From Cyanobacterium sp. uoEpiScrs1 (lineage in GTDB: Bacteria; Cyanobacteriota; Cyanobacteriia; Cyanobacteriales; Microcystaceae), in NCBI RefSeq assembly GCF_947331815.1, contig NZ_OX373462.1, positions 1,909,376 to 1,973,375 on the forward strand: a DNA stretch of 64,000 bases, written 5' to 3'. The notes under the pieces were generated by a model. It was not told where the DNA came from, did no database searches, and was given only the letters and a program-made list of their open reading frames with translations. The position numbers were made by a program, and so were the translations under genes. This document shows, one piece after another, positions 29,064-39,872 of this stretch (positions are counted from its first letter, which is position 1; each line of letters starts with the position of its first letter).

Positions 29064-31130
29064 ATGTCTAATCGTTTGGCTAAAGCTCAAAGTCTTTATT
29101 TATATAAACATGCTGATAACCCCATAGACTGGTGGTATTGGTGTGAAGAAGCCCTCTCGATAGCCAAAGAGAAAAACAAACCAATTTTTCTTTCCATAGG
29201 TTATTCTAGCTGTCACTGGTGTACAGTAATGGAAAGAGAAGCTTTTTGTGATAGAGAAATTGCAAATTATCTCAACGTCAACTTCCTGCCTATTAAATTA
29301 GATCGAGAAGAGCGTCCTGATCTTGATAGAGTTTATATGCAAGCAGTTCAGATGATGGGATTAAACGGAGGATGGCCACTCAATATATTTTTAACACCTG
29401 GAGATCTAGTTCCCTTCTACGGGGGGACTTATTTCCCTATAAAACCTCGTCATGGACGCCCCAGTTTATTGCAGGTTTTACAATCAGTTCATTATTTTTA
29501 CAATATAGAAGTCGAAAAACTGAATAATTTTAAACAGGAAATTTTAACTACCCTACGACAGTCAATTATTCTTCCCTCAACGAAAACTGAATTACTCAAT
29601 GACGAGCTTCTTTGTAAGGGAATTATCGTCAATACAGAGGCCATCAAAATTAACCACAAAAACGTAAACCATCCCTGTTTTCCTATGATTCCATATGCAA
29701 ATGTCCCTTTACAAGGAAGTCGGTTTACCTGGTCTTTTCAAGAAGAGTGTAAAGCTTTTGTTAATCAACGGGGGGAAGACTTAGCCTTAGGAGGAATTTA
29801 TGACCATGTAGGAGGTGGTTTCCATCGTTATACCATAGATCATACTTGGACAGTACCTCATTTTGAAAAAATGCTCTATGATAATGGGCAAATTATTGAG
29901 TATTTAGCCAATCTTTGGAGTCAAGGTCGAACCGAACCAGCATTTAAACGAACGATTACGCATACGGTGAAATGGTTACAACGGGAAATGGTAGCTCCCC
30001 AAGGATATTTTTATGCCTCCCAAGATGCAGATAGTTTCACTTATCCTCAAGAGAAAAAAACAGAAGAAGGGGCATTTTACGTCTGGAGCTATCAACAGTT
30101 ACAAAACAGTTTAACTCCAAAAGAGTTAGAGACGTTAGTAAAAGCATTTTCTATTAATCCTCAGGGAAATTTTGAAGGAAAAAATGTTTTACAATTCTGT
30201 AAAGAAGAAGTATTTTCAGAATATATAGAAAAAATATTAGATAAACTGTTCGCATTACGTTATGGAAAATCCAGAGAAGAATTAACTATTTTTTCTCCAG
30301 CAAAAAATAACGAAGAAGTCAAACTCAAATCTTGGCCAGGACGTATTCCTCCTGTAACGGACACAAAAATGATTGTTTCCTGGAATAGTTTAATGATTTC
30401 AGGACTAGCTAGGGCCTATAGAGTTTTTAGAAAACCTCTATATTGGGAATTAGCTATCAGGGCTACTGAGTTCATCTTGAATAAACAATGGAAAAAACAA
30501 CGGTTAAATCGTATTAACTATAGTGGTAAGCCCTCTGTATTAGCCCAATCAGAAGACTATGCTTTGTTTATTAAAGCATTATTGGATCTACAAACAGCAA
30601 ATCCAAGTCAAACCAAATGGTTGGAAAAAGCAATCACTGTTCAACAAGAATTCGATGATTTTTTTTGGAGTGTAGAGATGGGAGGTTACTTTGATAACGC
30701 TTCTGATAATAGTAGAGATTTATTAGTTTGTGAACGAAATTATACTGATAATTCTACTCCCTCAGCTAACGGTGTTGCTTTAAGCAATTTAGTTCGCTTA
30801 GCCCTACTTACAGATAATTTAGAATATTTTGATCGTGCCGAACAAGGACTACAGGCATTTAGTTATGTTTTAAGTCAATCACCTAAAGTTTGCCCAAGTT
30901 TGTTTTTAGCCCTAGATTGGTATCGTTTTGGTAGTTTAGTAAGAGCTAATTCAGAGGTTTTAGAACAATTAAGTTCCCAATATTTTCCTACTACGGTTTA
31001 TCTTCTTGATAATAATCTTCCGAGGGATTCTGTTGGGCTACTTTGTCAAGGTTTAGTTTGCTTAGAACCAGCTAGAACGCTAAAAGAATTACTACAACAA
31101 ATACAAGCATGTAATTCACTTAGCTTATAG
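29064..31130 (+). CDS. Thioredoxin-domain protein of the YyaL/SPATA20 family (DUF255)
   Basis: The 688-residue protein has an N-terminal thioredoxin-like domain with the family block YSSCHWCTVMEREAF around residues 48-62 (CHWC redox pair). An alpha-toroid glycosidase-like region follows (GGIYDHVGGGFHRY near 245; LYDNGQIIEYLANLW near 272). The overall family function is unknown; some homologues are implicated in redox or N-glycan-like chemistry. The length is typical. The usual CHWCHVMERE reads CHWCTVMERE here, a His-to-Thr change next to the redox motif. No partner gene lies close by. Confidence 0.88.
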   Translation: MSNRLAKAQSLYLYKHADNPIDWWYWCEEALSIAKEKNKPIFLSIGYSSCHWCTVMEREAFCDREIANYLNVNFLPIKLDREERPDLDRVYMQAVQMMGLNGGWPLNIFLTPGDLVPFYGGTYFPIKPRHGRPSLLQVLQSVHYFYNIEVEKLNNFKQEILTTLRQSIILPSTKTELLNDELLCKGIIVNTEAIKINHKNVNHPCFPMIPYANVPLQGSRFTWSFQEECKAFVNQRGEDLALGGIYDHVGGGFHRYTIDHTWTVPHFEKMLYDNGQIIEYLANLWSQGRTEPAFKRTITHTVKWLQREMVAPQGYFYASQDADSFTYPQEKKTEEGAFYVWSYQQLQNSLTPKELETLVKAFSINPQGNFEGKNVLQFCKEEVFSEYIEKILDKLFALRYGKSREELTIFSPAKNNEEVKLKSWPGRIPPVTDTKMIVSWNSLMISGLARAYRVFRKPLYWELAIRATEFILNKQWKKQRLNRINYSGKPSVLAQSEDYALFIKALLDLQTANPSQTKWLEKAITVQQEFDDFFWSVEMGGYFDNASDNSRDLLVCERNYTDNSTPSANGVALSNLVRLALLTDNLEYFDRAEQGLQAFSYVLSQSPKVCPSLFLALDWYRFGSLVRANSEVLEQLSSQYFPTTVYLLDNNLPRDSVGLLCQGLVCLEPARTLKELLQQIQACNSLSL

Positions 31131-32069
31131 TGATCTTTTTAAGAAACAGAATTAAGTAGACTTTGATAAATAGTTTTTTCTATAGTTCCTTTTTATAAAG
31201 CTAAGGTACAATTAACAATTAGTTATCTCAGTCTTAATGTAAACATAATTAAAAAATAGGAATTTTAATTTGACATTTAAATGAATATTATCTACAGTTT
31301 ATAAAAATTATAATTTCAAAATATAATACTATTATTTTGGACTAAGTCTAGCAGCAAAACTGTTACTTAACTGTAGAAACTATATTAAGTTAATTAGAAA
31401 AGATGACTTTCAATCAATTTGAATACATATTAATCACTTCTCTGCTAATTAAAACTCAAATAGATTAATAAATTCTAATTCATTGGTACTAGTAGTTAAA
31501 CCAACAATTGGTATTAGCAATAAAACTCGAAACCTATCTATGATAGGAAAATAGGTTAAAATTTTGAATAAAAGAATTAATCAGCGCCATCATGCTGACT
31601 AATTCTAAAGTTAGTAGATAAGTCAGAATAGTATTGCCTCTAAAACGCGAAGTTTGACTTCTACCATAACCCGCTATTATTTAAACTACATACCCAACCT
31701 TTAGCCCCTTATTATATTATATGAATAATAAAAATCAGGTATTTTTTCAGAAAAAAACTGAATTATCTCTTTATAAAGTTTGGTTATATATGAATTTAGA
31801 GTTTTTATATGGATTAAGATGTATGATACAAACCTGAAACTACTTTGTCTGTAATTTATTTTCAGAATCCTTTCTGTTCTGAGTATCTGTGTCAACTAAT
31901 CAGATTGTTAGAATTGAATACAAACAAATCAATTTTATTTTTTAAAGTGTATTTTGACTGTAAGTCGTCATATTTAATCAGTTTTTATTACTTAGTATAC
32001 TGTCTGACCGATATTTAGTAATATTGTCAAGCCATTATGTAAATAACCTTTATTGAAAATTAACAACTA
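31131..32069. other. 0.94-kb gene-free region
   Basis: AT-rich DNA with dense stops. The clearest structure is a hairpin at 31573-31606. A 64-codon minus-strand frame at 31701-31895 has low-complexity I/Y/S content and no start signal, so I do not call it. The last part should contain the glycosyltransferase promoter. Confidence 0.5.
31573..31606. repeat. 13-bp inverted repeat
   Basis: AGAATTAATCAGC (31573-31585) pairs with GCTGACTAATTCT (31594-31606) with one G-U pair and an 8-nt loop. It lies 440 bp after the preceding gene, so a terminator role for that gene is doubtful. Confidence 0.6.
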
Positions 32070-33263
32070 ATGAATCAATCCCTTCTCTCGGCTCCCTCTG
32101 GGGCTTTAAAAATTCCTTACTCTCCTGCAACTAAAGTAGTTGTTTGTGATTATCCTCCAAAATTCTCTCTCATTCTCCCAACTTATAACGAAGCCGGAAA
32201 TATTAAGAATATTATTGAAATTTTAAGTCAGTTGCTAGACCAATATATGCCAGGATGTTATGAAATCATAATTGTTGATGACAATAGTCCCGATTACACC
32301 TGGAAATTAGCTTTAGAATTAACTTCTAACTATCCACAACTACACGTAGTTCGTCGTGTTGATGAAAAAGGCTTATCAACAGCAGTTATTCGAGGGTGGC
32401 AAATAGCACAAGGAGAAATTTTGGGAGTTATTGATGCAGATTTACAGCATCCTCCAGAAGTATTAAAAAAATTATTAGAAGAAATGGACAGAGGAGCTGA
32501 TTTAGCGGTGGCAAGTCGTCATATTGAAGGAGGAGGTGTCAGTGAATGGAGTATTTTGCGTCGCTTTCTCTCCCGTGGAGCACAAATACTAGGATTAATA
32601 ATTCTTCCAGAAGTTATTAGCCGCCTCTCCGACCCTATGAGTGGTTATTTTATGGTGCGCCGTAGTGCAATAGCTTGTAAAACCTTAAGTCCAGTGGGAT
32701 ACAAAATTCTTATTGAGGTGGCTGCAAGAGGTTGTATTAGTTGGATTGCTGAAGTAGGTTATGTATTTAAGGAACGTCAGGACGGAGAGAGTAAAGTTAC
32801 TTGGAAACAATATGTGGAATATATTCAACATTTATTGAGATTACGCTTATCAATTTCAGCCCGATTTATCCAGTTTGGTTTAGTCGGATTGACTGGTGTT
32901 GTTGTTGACATGGTATTTCTTTATTTATTAAGTGACGAGACAGGCTTAGGGTTACCTTTAACCCGCAGTAAGATTATTGCAGCTGAGTTGGCTGTAATTA
33001 ATAATTTTCTCTGGAATGATTGTTGGACATTTGGAGATATTTCACGCCGACAACCGGGGAAAAGACAAAGATTAAAACGCTTAACTAAATTTAATTTAAT
33101 TTGTATGTTAGGATTAATACTCAATGTATTGTTTTTAAATGTATTTGTTAGTATTTTAAACTACAGTAAGTATTCAGCTAACCTACTAGCAATTTCTTTA
33201 GTAACTGTCTGTAATTTCTGGTTTAATCTTAAATTAAGTTGGCGAGTTACAGAAATTGACTAG
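32070..33263 (+). CDS. Glycosyltransferase family 2 fused to GtrA-type membrane domain
   Basis: The 397-residue protein has a GT2 catalytic domain similar to dolichol-phosphate mannosyltransferase. It includes the FSLILPTYNEAGNI start, the VDDNSPDYTW segment (about 71-80), and the DADLQHPPE metal-binding motif (about 127-135). The C-terminal 140 residues carry four hydrophobic segments with the GtrA signature (QFGLVGLTGVVVD; NNFLWNDCWTF). Such fusions attach sugars to polyprenyl phosphate and move them over the membrane for glycan decoration. The target glycan cannot be inferred. The ATG at 32070 opens the frame with no obvious Shine-Dalgarno. Confidence 0.9.
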   Translation: MNQSLLSAPSGALKIPYSPATKVVVCDYPPKFSLILPTYNEAGNIKNIIEILSQLLDQYMPGCYEIIIVDDNSPDYTWKLALELTSNYPQLHVVRRVDEKGLSTAVIRGWQIAQGEILGVIDADLQHPPEVLKKLLEEMDRGADLAVASRHIEGGGVSEWSILRRFLSRGAQILGLIILPEVISRLSDPMSGYFMVRRSAIACKTLSPVGYKILIEVAARGCISWIAEVGYVFKERQDGESKVTWKQYVEYIQHLLRLRLSISARFIQFGLVGLTGVVVDMVFLYLLSDETGLGLPLTRSKIIAAELAVINNFLWNDCWTFGDISRRQPGKRQRLKRLTKFNLICMLGLILNVLFLNVFVSILNYSKYSANLLAISLVTVCNFWFNLKLSWRVTEID

Positions 33264-33363
33264 CTGTAAGTCCATCAAACCATGACATATCATTATTAGC
33301 AAACATAACAAAACTGACTAATTTGATGAACTTCAAATCGATGAGAAATACTAACTCTAAGGA

Positions 33364-35091
33364 TCAATATTTTCTTTCTTTCAATTCAAACATATCAATC
33401 ACCACAGGCATATATTGAATGTCAATTTCCACTGGAGAATAATAGGCTAAAGTATGTTTTAAGAAATTAATATCGTCTCTTTGTGGATAATCCTCCCGAG
33501 AATGCGCTCCCCGACTTTCTTGACGTCTTAGAGCAGAAGTAAGTATAATCTCTCCCACTATCATAACACTTTGCAATTCTAAGGACTCTATTAGTTCTGT
33601 ATTCCACAGATAACCTTTGTCATCAAGATAAACTTTATTATATTGTCGCTTTAATTCCTGAATTTTCACCAATCCATCCTCCATTTTATTTTTGGTACGA
33701 AAAACTCCACAATAGTCACTCATACAATCTTGAAATTGCTTACGTAATACTTCTAACCTAACAGTTCCTTTTTTATTTAAAAGAGTTTGAATTCCTTTTT
33801 TTGCTGCGTTTAAGTAAGTATAATGGTCTATTTTAGAAAACTTGCGATTTTGGACATATTCAGCGATATTTCTACCTATAATGCGTCCATAAACCACACA
33901 TTCCAATAAAGAATTACTGCCTAGCCGGTTTGCTCCATGAACTGAGATACAAGCACATTCTCCTGCTGCAAAAAAGCCTTCTGTTAATTGGGTTTTACTG
34001 AGGCGGACACGTCCCTGAGTATTAACAGGAATCCCTCCTATACAATAATGAGCAGTAGGGCGGACTGGGATGGGTTTATGGACTGCGTCAATTCCTATAA
34101 GTCGGTGTGCTTCTTCCCAACAAAACGGAACTCGACTCATTATCACCTCCTTTCCCATATGACGTAAGTCCAAATAAACACAAGGTCCACCAGGACTACC
34201 ATCAGGATAGACTCCTCGTCCTGCCAAAATTTCGCGGTTAATAGCACGAGAAGTAATATCACGAGGAGCTAATTCCATGCGAGAGCTGGCATAATCCTCC
34301 ATAAACCGTCTTCCTTCGCTATTAATTAGGTAGGCACCTTCCCCCCGTACAGCTTCAGAAATTAAAACCCCAACAGGATATAAACCGGTGGGATGAAATT
34401 GAACAAATTCCATATCTTCTAAGGGAATACCTGCCATTGCAGACATGGCTAAACCATCTCCTGTGGACGCATAATCATTAGAGGTTGTATTAAATACTCG
34501 TCCATACCCCCCTGTAGCAAACATGACTACTTTACTTTGGACAATTTCAATTTTGCCATCTTCGATGCGATACATGATAATCCCTTTCGCATCGCCTTCT
34601 TCAAGAATCAATTGCATCACATACCATTCATCATAGATAGTAACTTCATTACGATGAAGATTACTGACTAATTCATGGAGAATCGCATGCCCGGTTTTAT
34701 CCGCAGCGTAACAAGTACGATTATAAGCATGACCGCCAAAAGCTCGTTGAGCAATTTTACCATCTTCTAAACGAGAAAATAGTACACCTAAATGTTCCAA
34801 ATCGATAATCACATCAGGGGCTTCCTTTGTCAATAAAATAACTGCATCTTGGTCAGCAAGATAGTCTGAGCCTTTAACAGTATCAAAGGCATGAGACTCC
34901 TAACTGTCTTTAGGATCAGCATTTTTTAAACTGGCAGCTATTCCTCCTTGAGCCGCTACGGAATGCGAGCGAATAGGATGAGTTTTCGCTACAACAGCTA
35001 CATCAACTGTGGGGGTAAGACTTTTAATTTCCAGGGCGGCACGACACCCAGCTAATCCACCGCCAACAATAATGACATCGTGTTTTAACAT
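33364..35091 (-). pseudogene. sdhA: Succinate dehydrogenase/fumarate reductase flavoprotein subunit, interrupted by a stop
   Basis: Joined, the frame encodes about 575 residues, the normal length of cyanobacterial SdhA. The FAD motif (VGGGLAGCRAALE) and the HSVAAQGGI flavin-attachment region lie in the first 63 codons. Substrate-site segments (HPTGLYP, RPTAHYCIGGIP, GANRLGSNSL) lie in the rest. A TAG at 34900-34902 stands in NADPKDS-stop-ESHAFD, where the family has Trp, so one TGG to TAG change explains it. The frame is otherwise continuous. A TTG at 34831-34833 could start a 489-residue fragment lacking the FAD motif, which could not work alone. Either the gene died recently or the base is an error. 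Confidence 0.9.
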
Positions 35092-35346
35092 TTTGTATTA
35101 GATTAAAATTCTTTATCTTAATATAGTCACTTAAAATCAGTTTGATGAGAAAGAATTTATGATCAGTATTAAATTTGGATGTCAGAACGGAATAATAAAG
35201 CAAAGAAAGTTTTAGAGAAATAAGCTGTTTATCTTTAAATACACTAGATGCGGACAATATTTATACTGTTTATCCCAATTTCTAAATTTAATAACTAACT
35301 AAATCAATTTATCTATCAATGAAATATACTATAAACTCAAGAGAAA

Positions 35347-35418
35347 CTCCCCAGGTAGGATTCGAACCTACGACCAATCGATTAACAGTCGACCGCTCTA
35401 CCGCTGAGCTACTGAGGA
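35347..35418 (-). tRNA. tRNA-Asn (anticodon GTT)
   Basis: On the minus strand the sequence folds as a full cloverleaf. The 7-bp acceptor stem TCCTCAG/CTGGGGA includes one U-G pair. The D-arm is GCTCAGCGGTAGAGC, the anticodon loop CTGTTAA carries GTT, and the T-arm has the canonical GGTTCGAATCC. CCA is not encoded. It is the only tRNA I found in the window. Confidence 0.97.
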
Positions 35419-35574
35419 TTGCTTACCACGATTATTTATCTTAACAAGAAATATGTAAATTTAGCAACTCTTTGATTAATATTTCGTTACAATATTTACT
35501 ATGTAGCTAATAAGCGCGCACTAGTTATTTATAACTTCTCATAAAATGTTGTATATAAATAATCATGAGTAACG

Positions 35575-35607
35575 ACAGCAGCCCTCTAGAATTCTAGAAG
35601 GCTGTTG
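35575..35607. terminator. Palindromic hairpin downstream of transketolase
   Basis: ACAGCAGCCCTCTAGAA and its near-complement TTCTAGAAGGCTGTT form a stem of about 13 bp centred on GAATTC. It lies 30 bp past the tktA stop on the minus strand. The T-run is weak, so termination is probable rather than certain. Confidence 0.6.
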
Positions 35608-35637
35608 GTTATCTTTAAGGAAATATAGAAGGATGAA

Positions 35638-37644
35638 TTAACTTAAAACTTCTTTTGCCTTAGCAACAACATTCTCGACAGTATAACCAAATTCCTTAAG
35701 GACAACATCACCAGGAGCAGAAGCACCGAAAGTATCAATGCTGACGCTAGCCCCTTCATCCCCGACATAACGATGCCAGCCAAAACTAGTTCCTGCTTCA
35801 ACGGCAAGACGTTTTTTAACTGATTTGGGAAGAACAGACTCTTTATAAGCTATATCTTGTTCTTCAAATAATTCCCAGGTAGGCATAGAAACAACTCGAA
35901 CTTTTTTGCCTTCACTAGTCAATACTTTTGCCGCATCAAGACAAAGTTCTACTTCGCTACCAGTTCCAATGAGGATGATATCAGGAGTACCATCACAATT
36001 GCTAACAATGTAAGCACCTTTTGCTACTGCATCAATGGAACTTCCAGCTAGATTGGGTAATCCTTGCCGAGATAACGCTAATAAGGTAGGACGATGACGG
36101 TTTTCTATTGCAATTTTGTAAGCACCAGAGGTTTCATTTCCATCTGCAGGACGAATTACAATTAAGTTAGGAATTAACCGTAAAGATGCAATATGCTCAA
36201 CGGGTTGGTGAGTGGGTCCGTCTTCTCCTAAAGCTACAGAGTCATGAGTCATAACCCAAACTACTCCTGCTTCAGCTAGAGCAGAGATACGAATAGCGTT
36301 ACGCATGTAGTCGGTAAAAACGAGAAAAGTAGCACCGTAGGGGATCAACCCGGATCCGTGTGCCGCTATCCCATTGCAAATAGCTCCCATACCGTGTTCA
36401 CGCACCCCAAAACGAATATTACGATTTCCGTATTGCCCTTTTTGAAAATCTCCAAGACCCTTAAGTAAGGTTTTATTAGAGGGAGCTAAATCGGCTGATC
36501 CACCGATTAATTCAGGCAATACGCTAGCGATCGCATTCAAGGTTGCACCGGACTGGTTGCGAGTAGCGTCTTTTTTACTTTCGGGAGTATAAGTAGGAAG
36601 AGCTTTGTCCCATCCATCGGGCAAATCACCATTGGTCATCCGCTTTAGAAGAGCAGCATCTTCAGGATATTTAGTTTGGTACTGAGCAAACAATTTATTC
36701 CATTCTGCTTCATAGCTTGCACCACGAGCAACCGCTTTGCGAAGATGATCTAAGGCATCAGTAGGGAGGTCAAATGGAGCATATTTCCATCCCAAATGTT
36801 CACGAGTAGCCTTAACCTCATCAGCCCCTAAAGCTGCCCCATGGACATCGTGACTGTTAGCCTTGTTAGGAGAACCATAACCAATGGTAGTAGTAATTTT
36901 AATTAAAGAAGGCTTGTCGGTAACTGTTTTAGCTACTTCAATAGCATTAGCAATACCGTCTAAATCTGTATTACCATCTTTAACATGCTGAACATGCCAA
37001 CCATAAGCTTCAAACCGTTTGGAGACATCTTCCGTGAAAGAAATATCCGTAGAACCATCAATGGAGATATGATTATCGTCATATAAGGCTATTAGCTTAC
37101 CTAAACCCCAATGTCCCGCCAAAGAACAGGCCTCTCCGGAAATTCCCTCCATATTGCACCCATCGCCCAAAATCACATATGTATATTGGTCGATAATCTT
37201 ACAATCTGGTTTATTAAATTTTGCAGCTAAATGAGCTTCAGCTAGGGCTAACCCCACTCCGTTGGCAATCCCCTGTCCTAAAGGTCCAGTAGTAACCTCA
37301 ATTCCTTCAGTAACATGATTTTCAGGATGTCCAGGAGTCTTTGATCCCCATTGGCGGAATTGCTTAACGTCATCAATGGAAACACTGTCGTATCCAGTTA
37401 AACACAGCATCGCATAGTGAAGCATACAGCCATGTCCAGCCGAGAGGACAAAGCGATCACGATTTAACCATTTAGGATTTTTGGGGTTGTGCCGCATGAA
37501 CTTATCCCAAAGGACAAATGCCATAGGAGCAGCTCCCATCGGCAATCCAGGGTGTCCGGACTTAGCTTTTTCAACAGCATCAATGGACAAAAAGCGAATA
37601 GAATTAATGCACAGTTCTTCGAGTGACTGGGTGGCAACGACCAT
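35638..37644 (-). CDS. tktA: Transketolase
   Basis: The 668-residue enzyme moves two-carbon units in the pentose phosphate and Calvin pathways. The TPP-binding motif [13 protein letters not shown] lies near residue 155, with the usual [17 protein letters not shown] block before it. The pyrimidine domain (about 360-530) includes [15 protein letters not shown], and a C-terminal domain follows. It is intact and full length. In a symbiont without carbon fixation, this enzyme would serve the oxidative pentose phosphate route that feeds NADPH; carbon fixation cannot be judged from this window. It is read on the minus strand. Confidence 0.97.
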   Translation of the reverse strand: MVVATQSLEELCINSIRFLSIDAVEKAKSGHPGLPMGAAPMAFVLWDKFMRHNPKNPKWLNRDRFVLSAGHGCMLHYAMLCLTGYDSVSIDDVKQFRQWGSKTPGHPENHVTEGIEVTTGPLGQGIANGVGLALAEAHLAAKFNKPDCKIIDQYTYVILGDGCNMEGISGEACSLAGHWGLGKLIALYDDNHISIDGSTDISFTEDVSKRFEAYGWHVQHVKDGNTDLDGIANAIEVAKTVTDKPSLIKITTTIGYGSPNKANSHDVHGAALGADEVKATREHLGWKYAPFDLPTDALDHLRKAVARGASYEAEWNKLFAQYQTKYPEDAALLKRMTNGDLPDGWDKALPTYTPESKKDATRNQSGATLNAIASVLPELIGGSADLAPSNKTLLKGLGDFQKGQYGNRNIRFGVREHGMGAICNGIAAHGSGLIPYGATFLVFTDYMRNAIRISALAEAGVVWVMTHDSVALGEDGPTHQPVEHIASLRLIPNLIVIRPADGNETSGAYKIAIENRHRPTLLALSRQGLPNLAGSSIDAVAKGAYIVSNCDGTPDIILIGTGSEVELCLDAAKVLTSEGKKVRVVSMPTWELFEEQDIAYKESVLPKSVKKRLAVEAGTSFGWHRYVGDEGASVSIDTFGASAPGDVVLKEFGYTVENVVAKAKEVLS

Positions 37645-38007
37645 AATTTTTCTTGGATAAATTACGACAATTAAGATAACAATGGGTACCGAGTTTTATA
37701 ACTGCTAGCTGTAGGCTGCCCCAAGGTTTGTCTTTATCATCCCATTCTTGCGTAACGATGGGAAGAGATAGTCGAATAATTTCCTTTGTGGTTGTAGTCG
37801 CTATAGTTGCATTTTGAGCAAGACTGAATTTATATTCTCCATTTGATTTGAGATGAAAACTTTTCAATTTTTGAATTTTTTCGTAACTTAATTTTTTGCT
37901 ATGAAATATATTTTTATTTATTGCAGACTCTAATGTTCTAAAGTATGCTCTCTAAAATTAAGGTCTAATTTTATCCACTTTGAGAGATAAAAGTTTGAAT
38001 ATATGAT
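37645..38007. other. Region upstream of transketolase, no gene called
   Basis: The 363-bp gap lies between cysC and tktA on the minus strand. An 87-codon frame at 37604-37867 overlaps tktA in another frame and has no family character. The tktA promoter should be here. Confidence 0.5.
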
Positions 38008-38544
38008 TCAACTTTTAGCTATATACCCCATTTCTCTAAGTTTTTGCCAGACTTTATCGACACTTTCCTCTAAAGTTTCTAAATCAGTCCGACATTCTAT
38101 TTCCGGGTTTAAGGGATTTTCATACGGGTCGTCAATTCCGGTAAAAAACCTAATTTCTCCTGAACGAGCACGTTTGTACAATCCTTTTACATCACGGTTT
38201 TCACATACATCTAGGGGCGCATTGACAAAAACCTCTACAAAGTTCCCAATTTTAGCTCGAACTTCATTCCGAATATCACGATAGGGAGAAATAGCTGAGA
38301 CAATAACGATCACCCCATGACGAGTTAATAAATCCGCCACAAAACCGATACGGCGAATATTTGTATCACGATCCTCCTTAGAAAAGCCTAGTCCCTTAGT
38401 CAAATTTGTTCTGACAACATCTCCATCAAGAACTTCAGTAGAATAGCCCCCATCACTCAATTTTTTTCCTAAAATCCTGGTAATACTGCTTTTTCCAGCA
38501 CCACTTAATCCCGTTAACCAAATGGTTACACCTTGTTGTTTCAT
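38008..38544 (-). CDS. cysC: Adenylylsulfate kinase
   Basis: The 178-residue protein phosphorylates adenylylsulfate to PAPS in sulfate assimilation. The P-loop GLSGAGKSSI is at residues 13-22. DGDVVRTNLTKGLGFSKEDR (about 39-58) and the VNAPLDVCENRDVKGLYK lid region (about 107-125) are the APS kinase signatures. The length matches stand-alone bacterial CysC. It is encoded on the minus strand behind the lipid A-like gene with about 120 bp between, so an operon is possible but not shown. Confidence 0.95.
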   Translation of the reverse strand: MKQQGVTIWLTGLSGAGKSSITRILGKKLSDGGYSTEVLDGDVVRTNLTKGLGFSKEDRDTNIRRIGFVADLLTRHGVIVIVSAISPYRDIRNEVRAKIGNFVEVFVNAPLDVCENRDVKGLYKRARSGEIRFFTGIDDPYENPLNPEIECRTDLETLEESVDKVWQKLREMGYIAKS

Positions 38545-38666
38545 AGTGGCATTATAATCCTACTGATATATTGTTTTTTTTATATATAGTCTCGAAAAGG
38601 ATAACCCGTAACGGGATAGATGACAATAGATGAGGTTATATTTTTGTCAGCTAATGTCAAATGCGG

Positions 38667-39872
38667 TTACAACAACTGAGCGATAGCATATGCTAGGCTG
38701 TCAGATCCTCCTTTTTGACCCACTCGTCGCCGTCCATTTTCTAAACATGCTTCTAAATATTGGGGATTTTTAAGGATACTTTGAATAGTGTGGGCAGCAT
38801 CCGTGAATAGAGTAGGATTGTTTGGAGTTGTCCCAACAGTTTTTACGGAAATTCCTAACAGTCGCATTTGTGCATCAGCAAAACTATAAGTGAATTGAGG
38901 ACCATAACCTGGAAGCTGTACAATAGGTTTGCCTAGACCCACTGCCTGTTCTACTGCTGTTCCTGCCATCCCCAAAACTAAATCGCACCGTTGTAATATA
39001 TCGGCAAAGGCATTCCAATAACACTCTACAATGATCGTCTTATCCTGCTTAGTTTTACTAAATATTCCCGGTGATTGATATTGCCATCCCTGGTTTTTGG
39101 CGATGGTTTTTAGATCTTTTTCCATGACATCGGAGACTAAAGGCACTCGAAATTGCACTATTTCCAATTCACTGATTGCCTCACATACTTTTAATTGTAA
39201 TGTTAAGTTATGAAGAGCTTCGGGAAGACGACTCCCAGGGAGTAGGGCGATTGTTGGTATTTTGGGATTTAGATTCAAATTGTTATCTGTAGGAGACAAA
39301 ACATCTAGAATAGGATAACCAGCAAATGTGGCTTTAGTCATACCTTGTTGTTGTAAGTCTTCGGCGGTAAATGCGTCACGGGTAAACACTGCCAGACACC
39401 TATGTGATTGTAAACACCATAGAGTTAATTTAGGTAGCCGAAGTCTACCTTCATAATAACTAGAAGTAGACACGAGAAAGGCCACAAAGGGACGGTTAGT
39501 AAGGTAAGCCATGACAACGGGAAAAACATCACCTACAGCGACGCAAAAACTACAATGCTGGCGGTAGTTCAGCAATGATTTAATTTGACGTAATGTCAAT
39601 CCTACTAAGCCTGATGATATATCTTTAACTAAATTTAAAAAATGGGTGTAGAAAATTCCCCCGGATGGTAAGGTTTGTCTCGGACCGATAAGAGAAATTC
39701 CCAAACGCTGGTAAGCATTTCCTGATCCTACTAACGCCATCGCCACTATATTAGTTTTGGGAGCAATTTTAATCAGTGACTGGAGTATGAGACTTGCATT
39801 AAGATCTTCTCCTGTGCCATTACTAATGAACAATACCTGCTTCTTGGGAATGATAGTCTTTTTATATACCAT
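38667..39872 (-). CDS. Lipid-A-disaccharide synthase-related protein (TIGR03492 type)
   Basis: The 401-residue protein starts with the ISNGTGEDLNASLI segment (about 16-29) and has the glycosyltransferase-B C-terminal sequence LVLGMAGTAVEQAVGLGKPIVQLPG (about 295-319). These match the cyanobacterial/plastid protein annotated as lipid-A-disaccharide synthase-related, known as TIGR03492. It resembles LpxB but is distinct, and its substrate is not established. It is unlikely to be the main LpxB. The whole frame is intact. It lies upstream of cysC on the same strand. Confidence 0.85.
   Translation of the reverse strand: MVYKKTIIPKKQVLFISNGTGEDLNASLILQSLIKIAPKTNIVAMALVGSGNAYQRLGISLIGPRQTLPSGGIFYTHFLNLVKDISSGLVGLTLRQIKSLLNYRQHCSFCVAVGDVFPVVMAYLTNRPFVAFLVSTSSYYEGRLRLPKLTLWCLQSHRCLAVFTRDAFTAEDLQQQGMTKATFAGYPILDVLSPTDNNLNLNPKIPTIALLPGSRLPEALHNLTLQLKVCEAISELEIVQFRVPLVSDVMEKDLKTIAKNQGWQYQSPGIFSKTKQDKTIIVECYWNAFADILQRCDLVLGMAGTAVEQAVGLGKPIVQLPGYGPQFTYSFADAQMRLLGISVKTVGTTPNNPTLFTDAAHTIQSILKNPQYLEACLENGRRRVGQKGGSDSLAYAIAQLL

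Noticed and set aside
31701-31895. 64-codon minus-strand frame in a gene-free region
   Set aside because: Low-complexity composition, no start signal and no recognisable domain.
35024-35257. 77-codon minus-strand frame overlapping the start of sdhA
   Set aside because: Its C-terminal part is the sdhA DNA read in another frame (CRPGN where sdhA has CRAALE); not an independent gene.
37604-37867. 87-codon frame at the transketolase start
   Set aside because: It overlaps tktA in a different frame and shows no family sequence.
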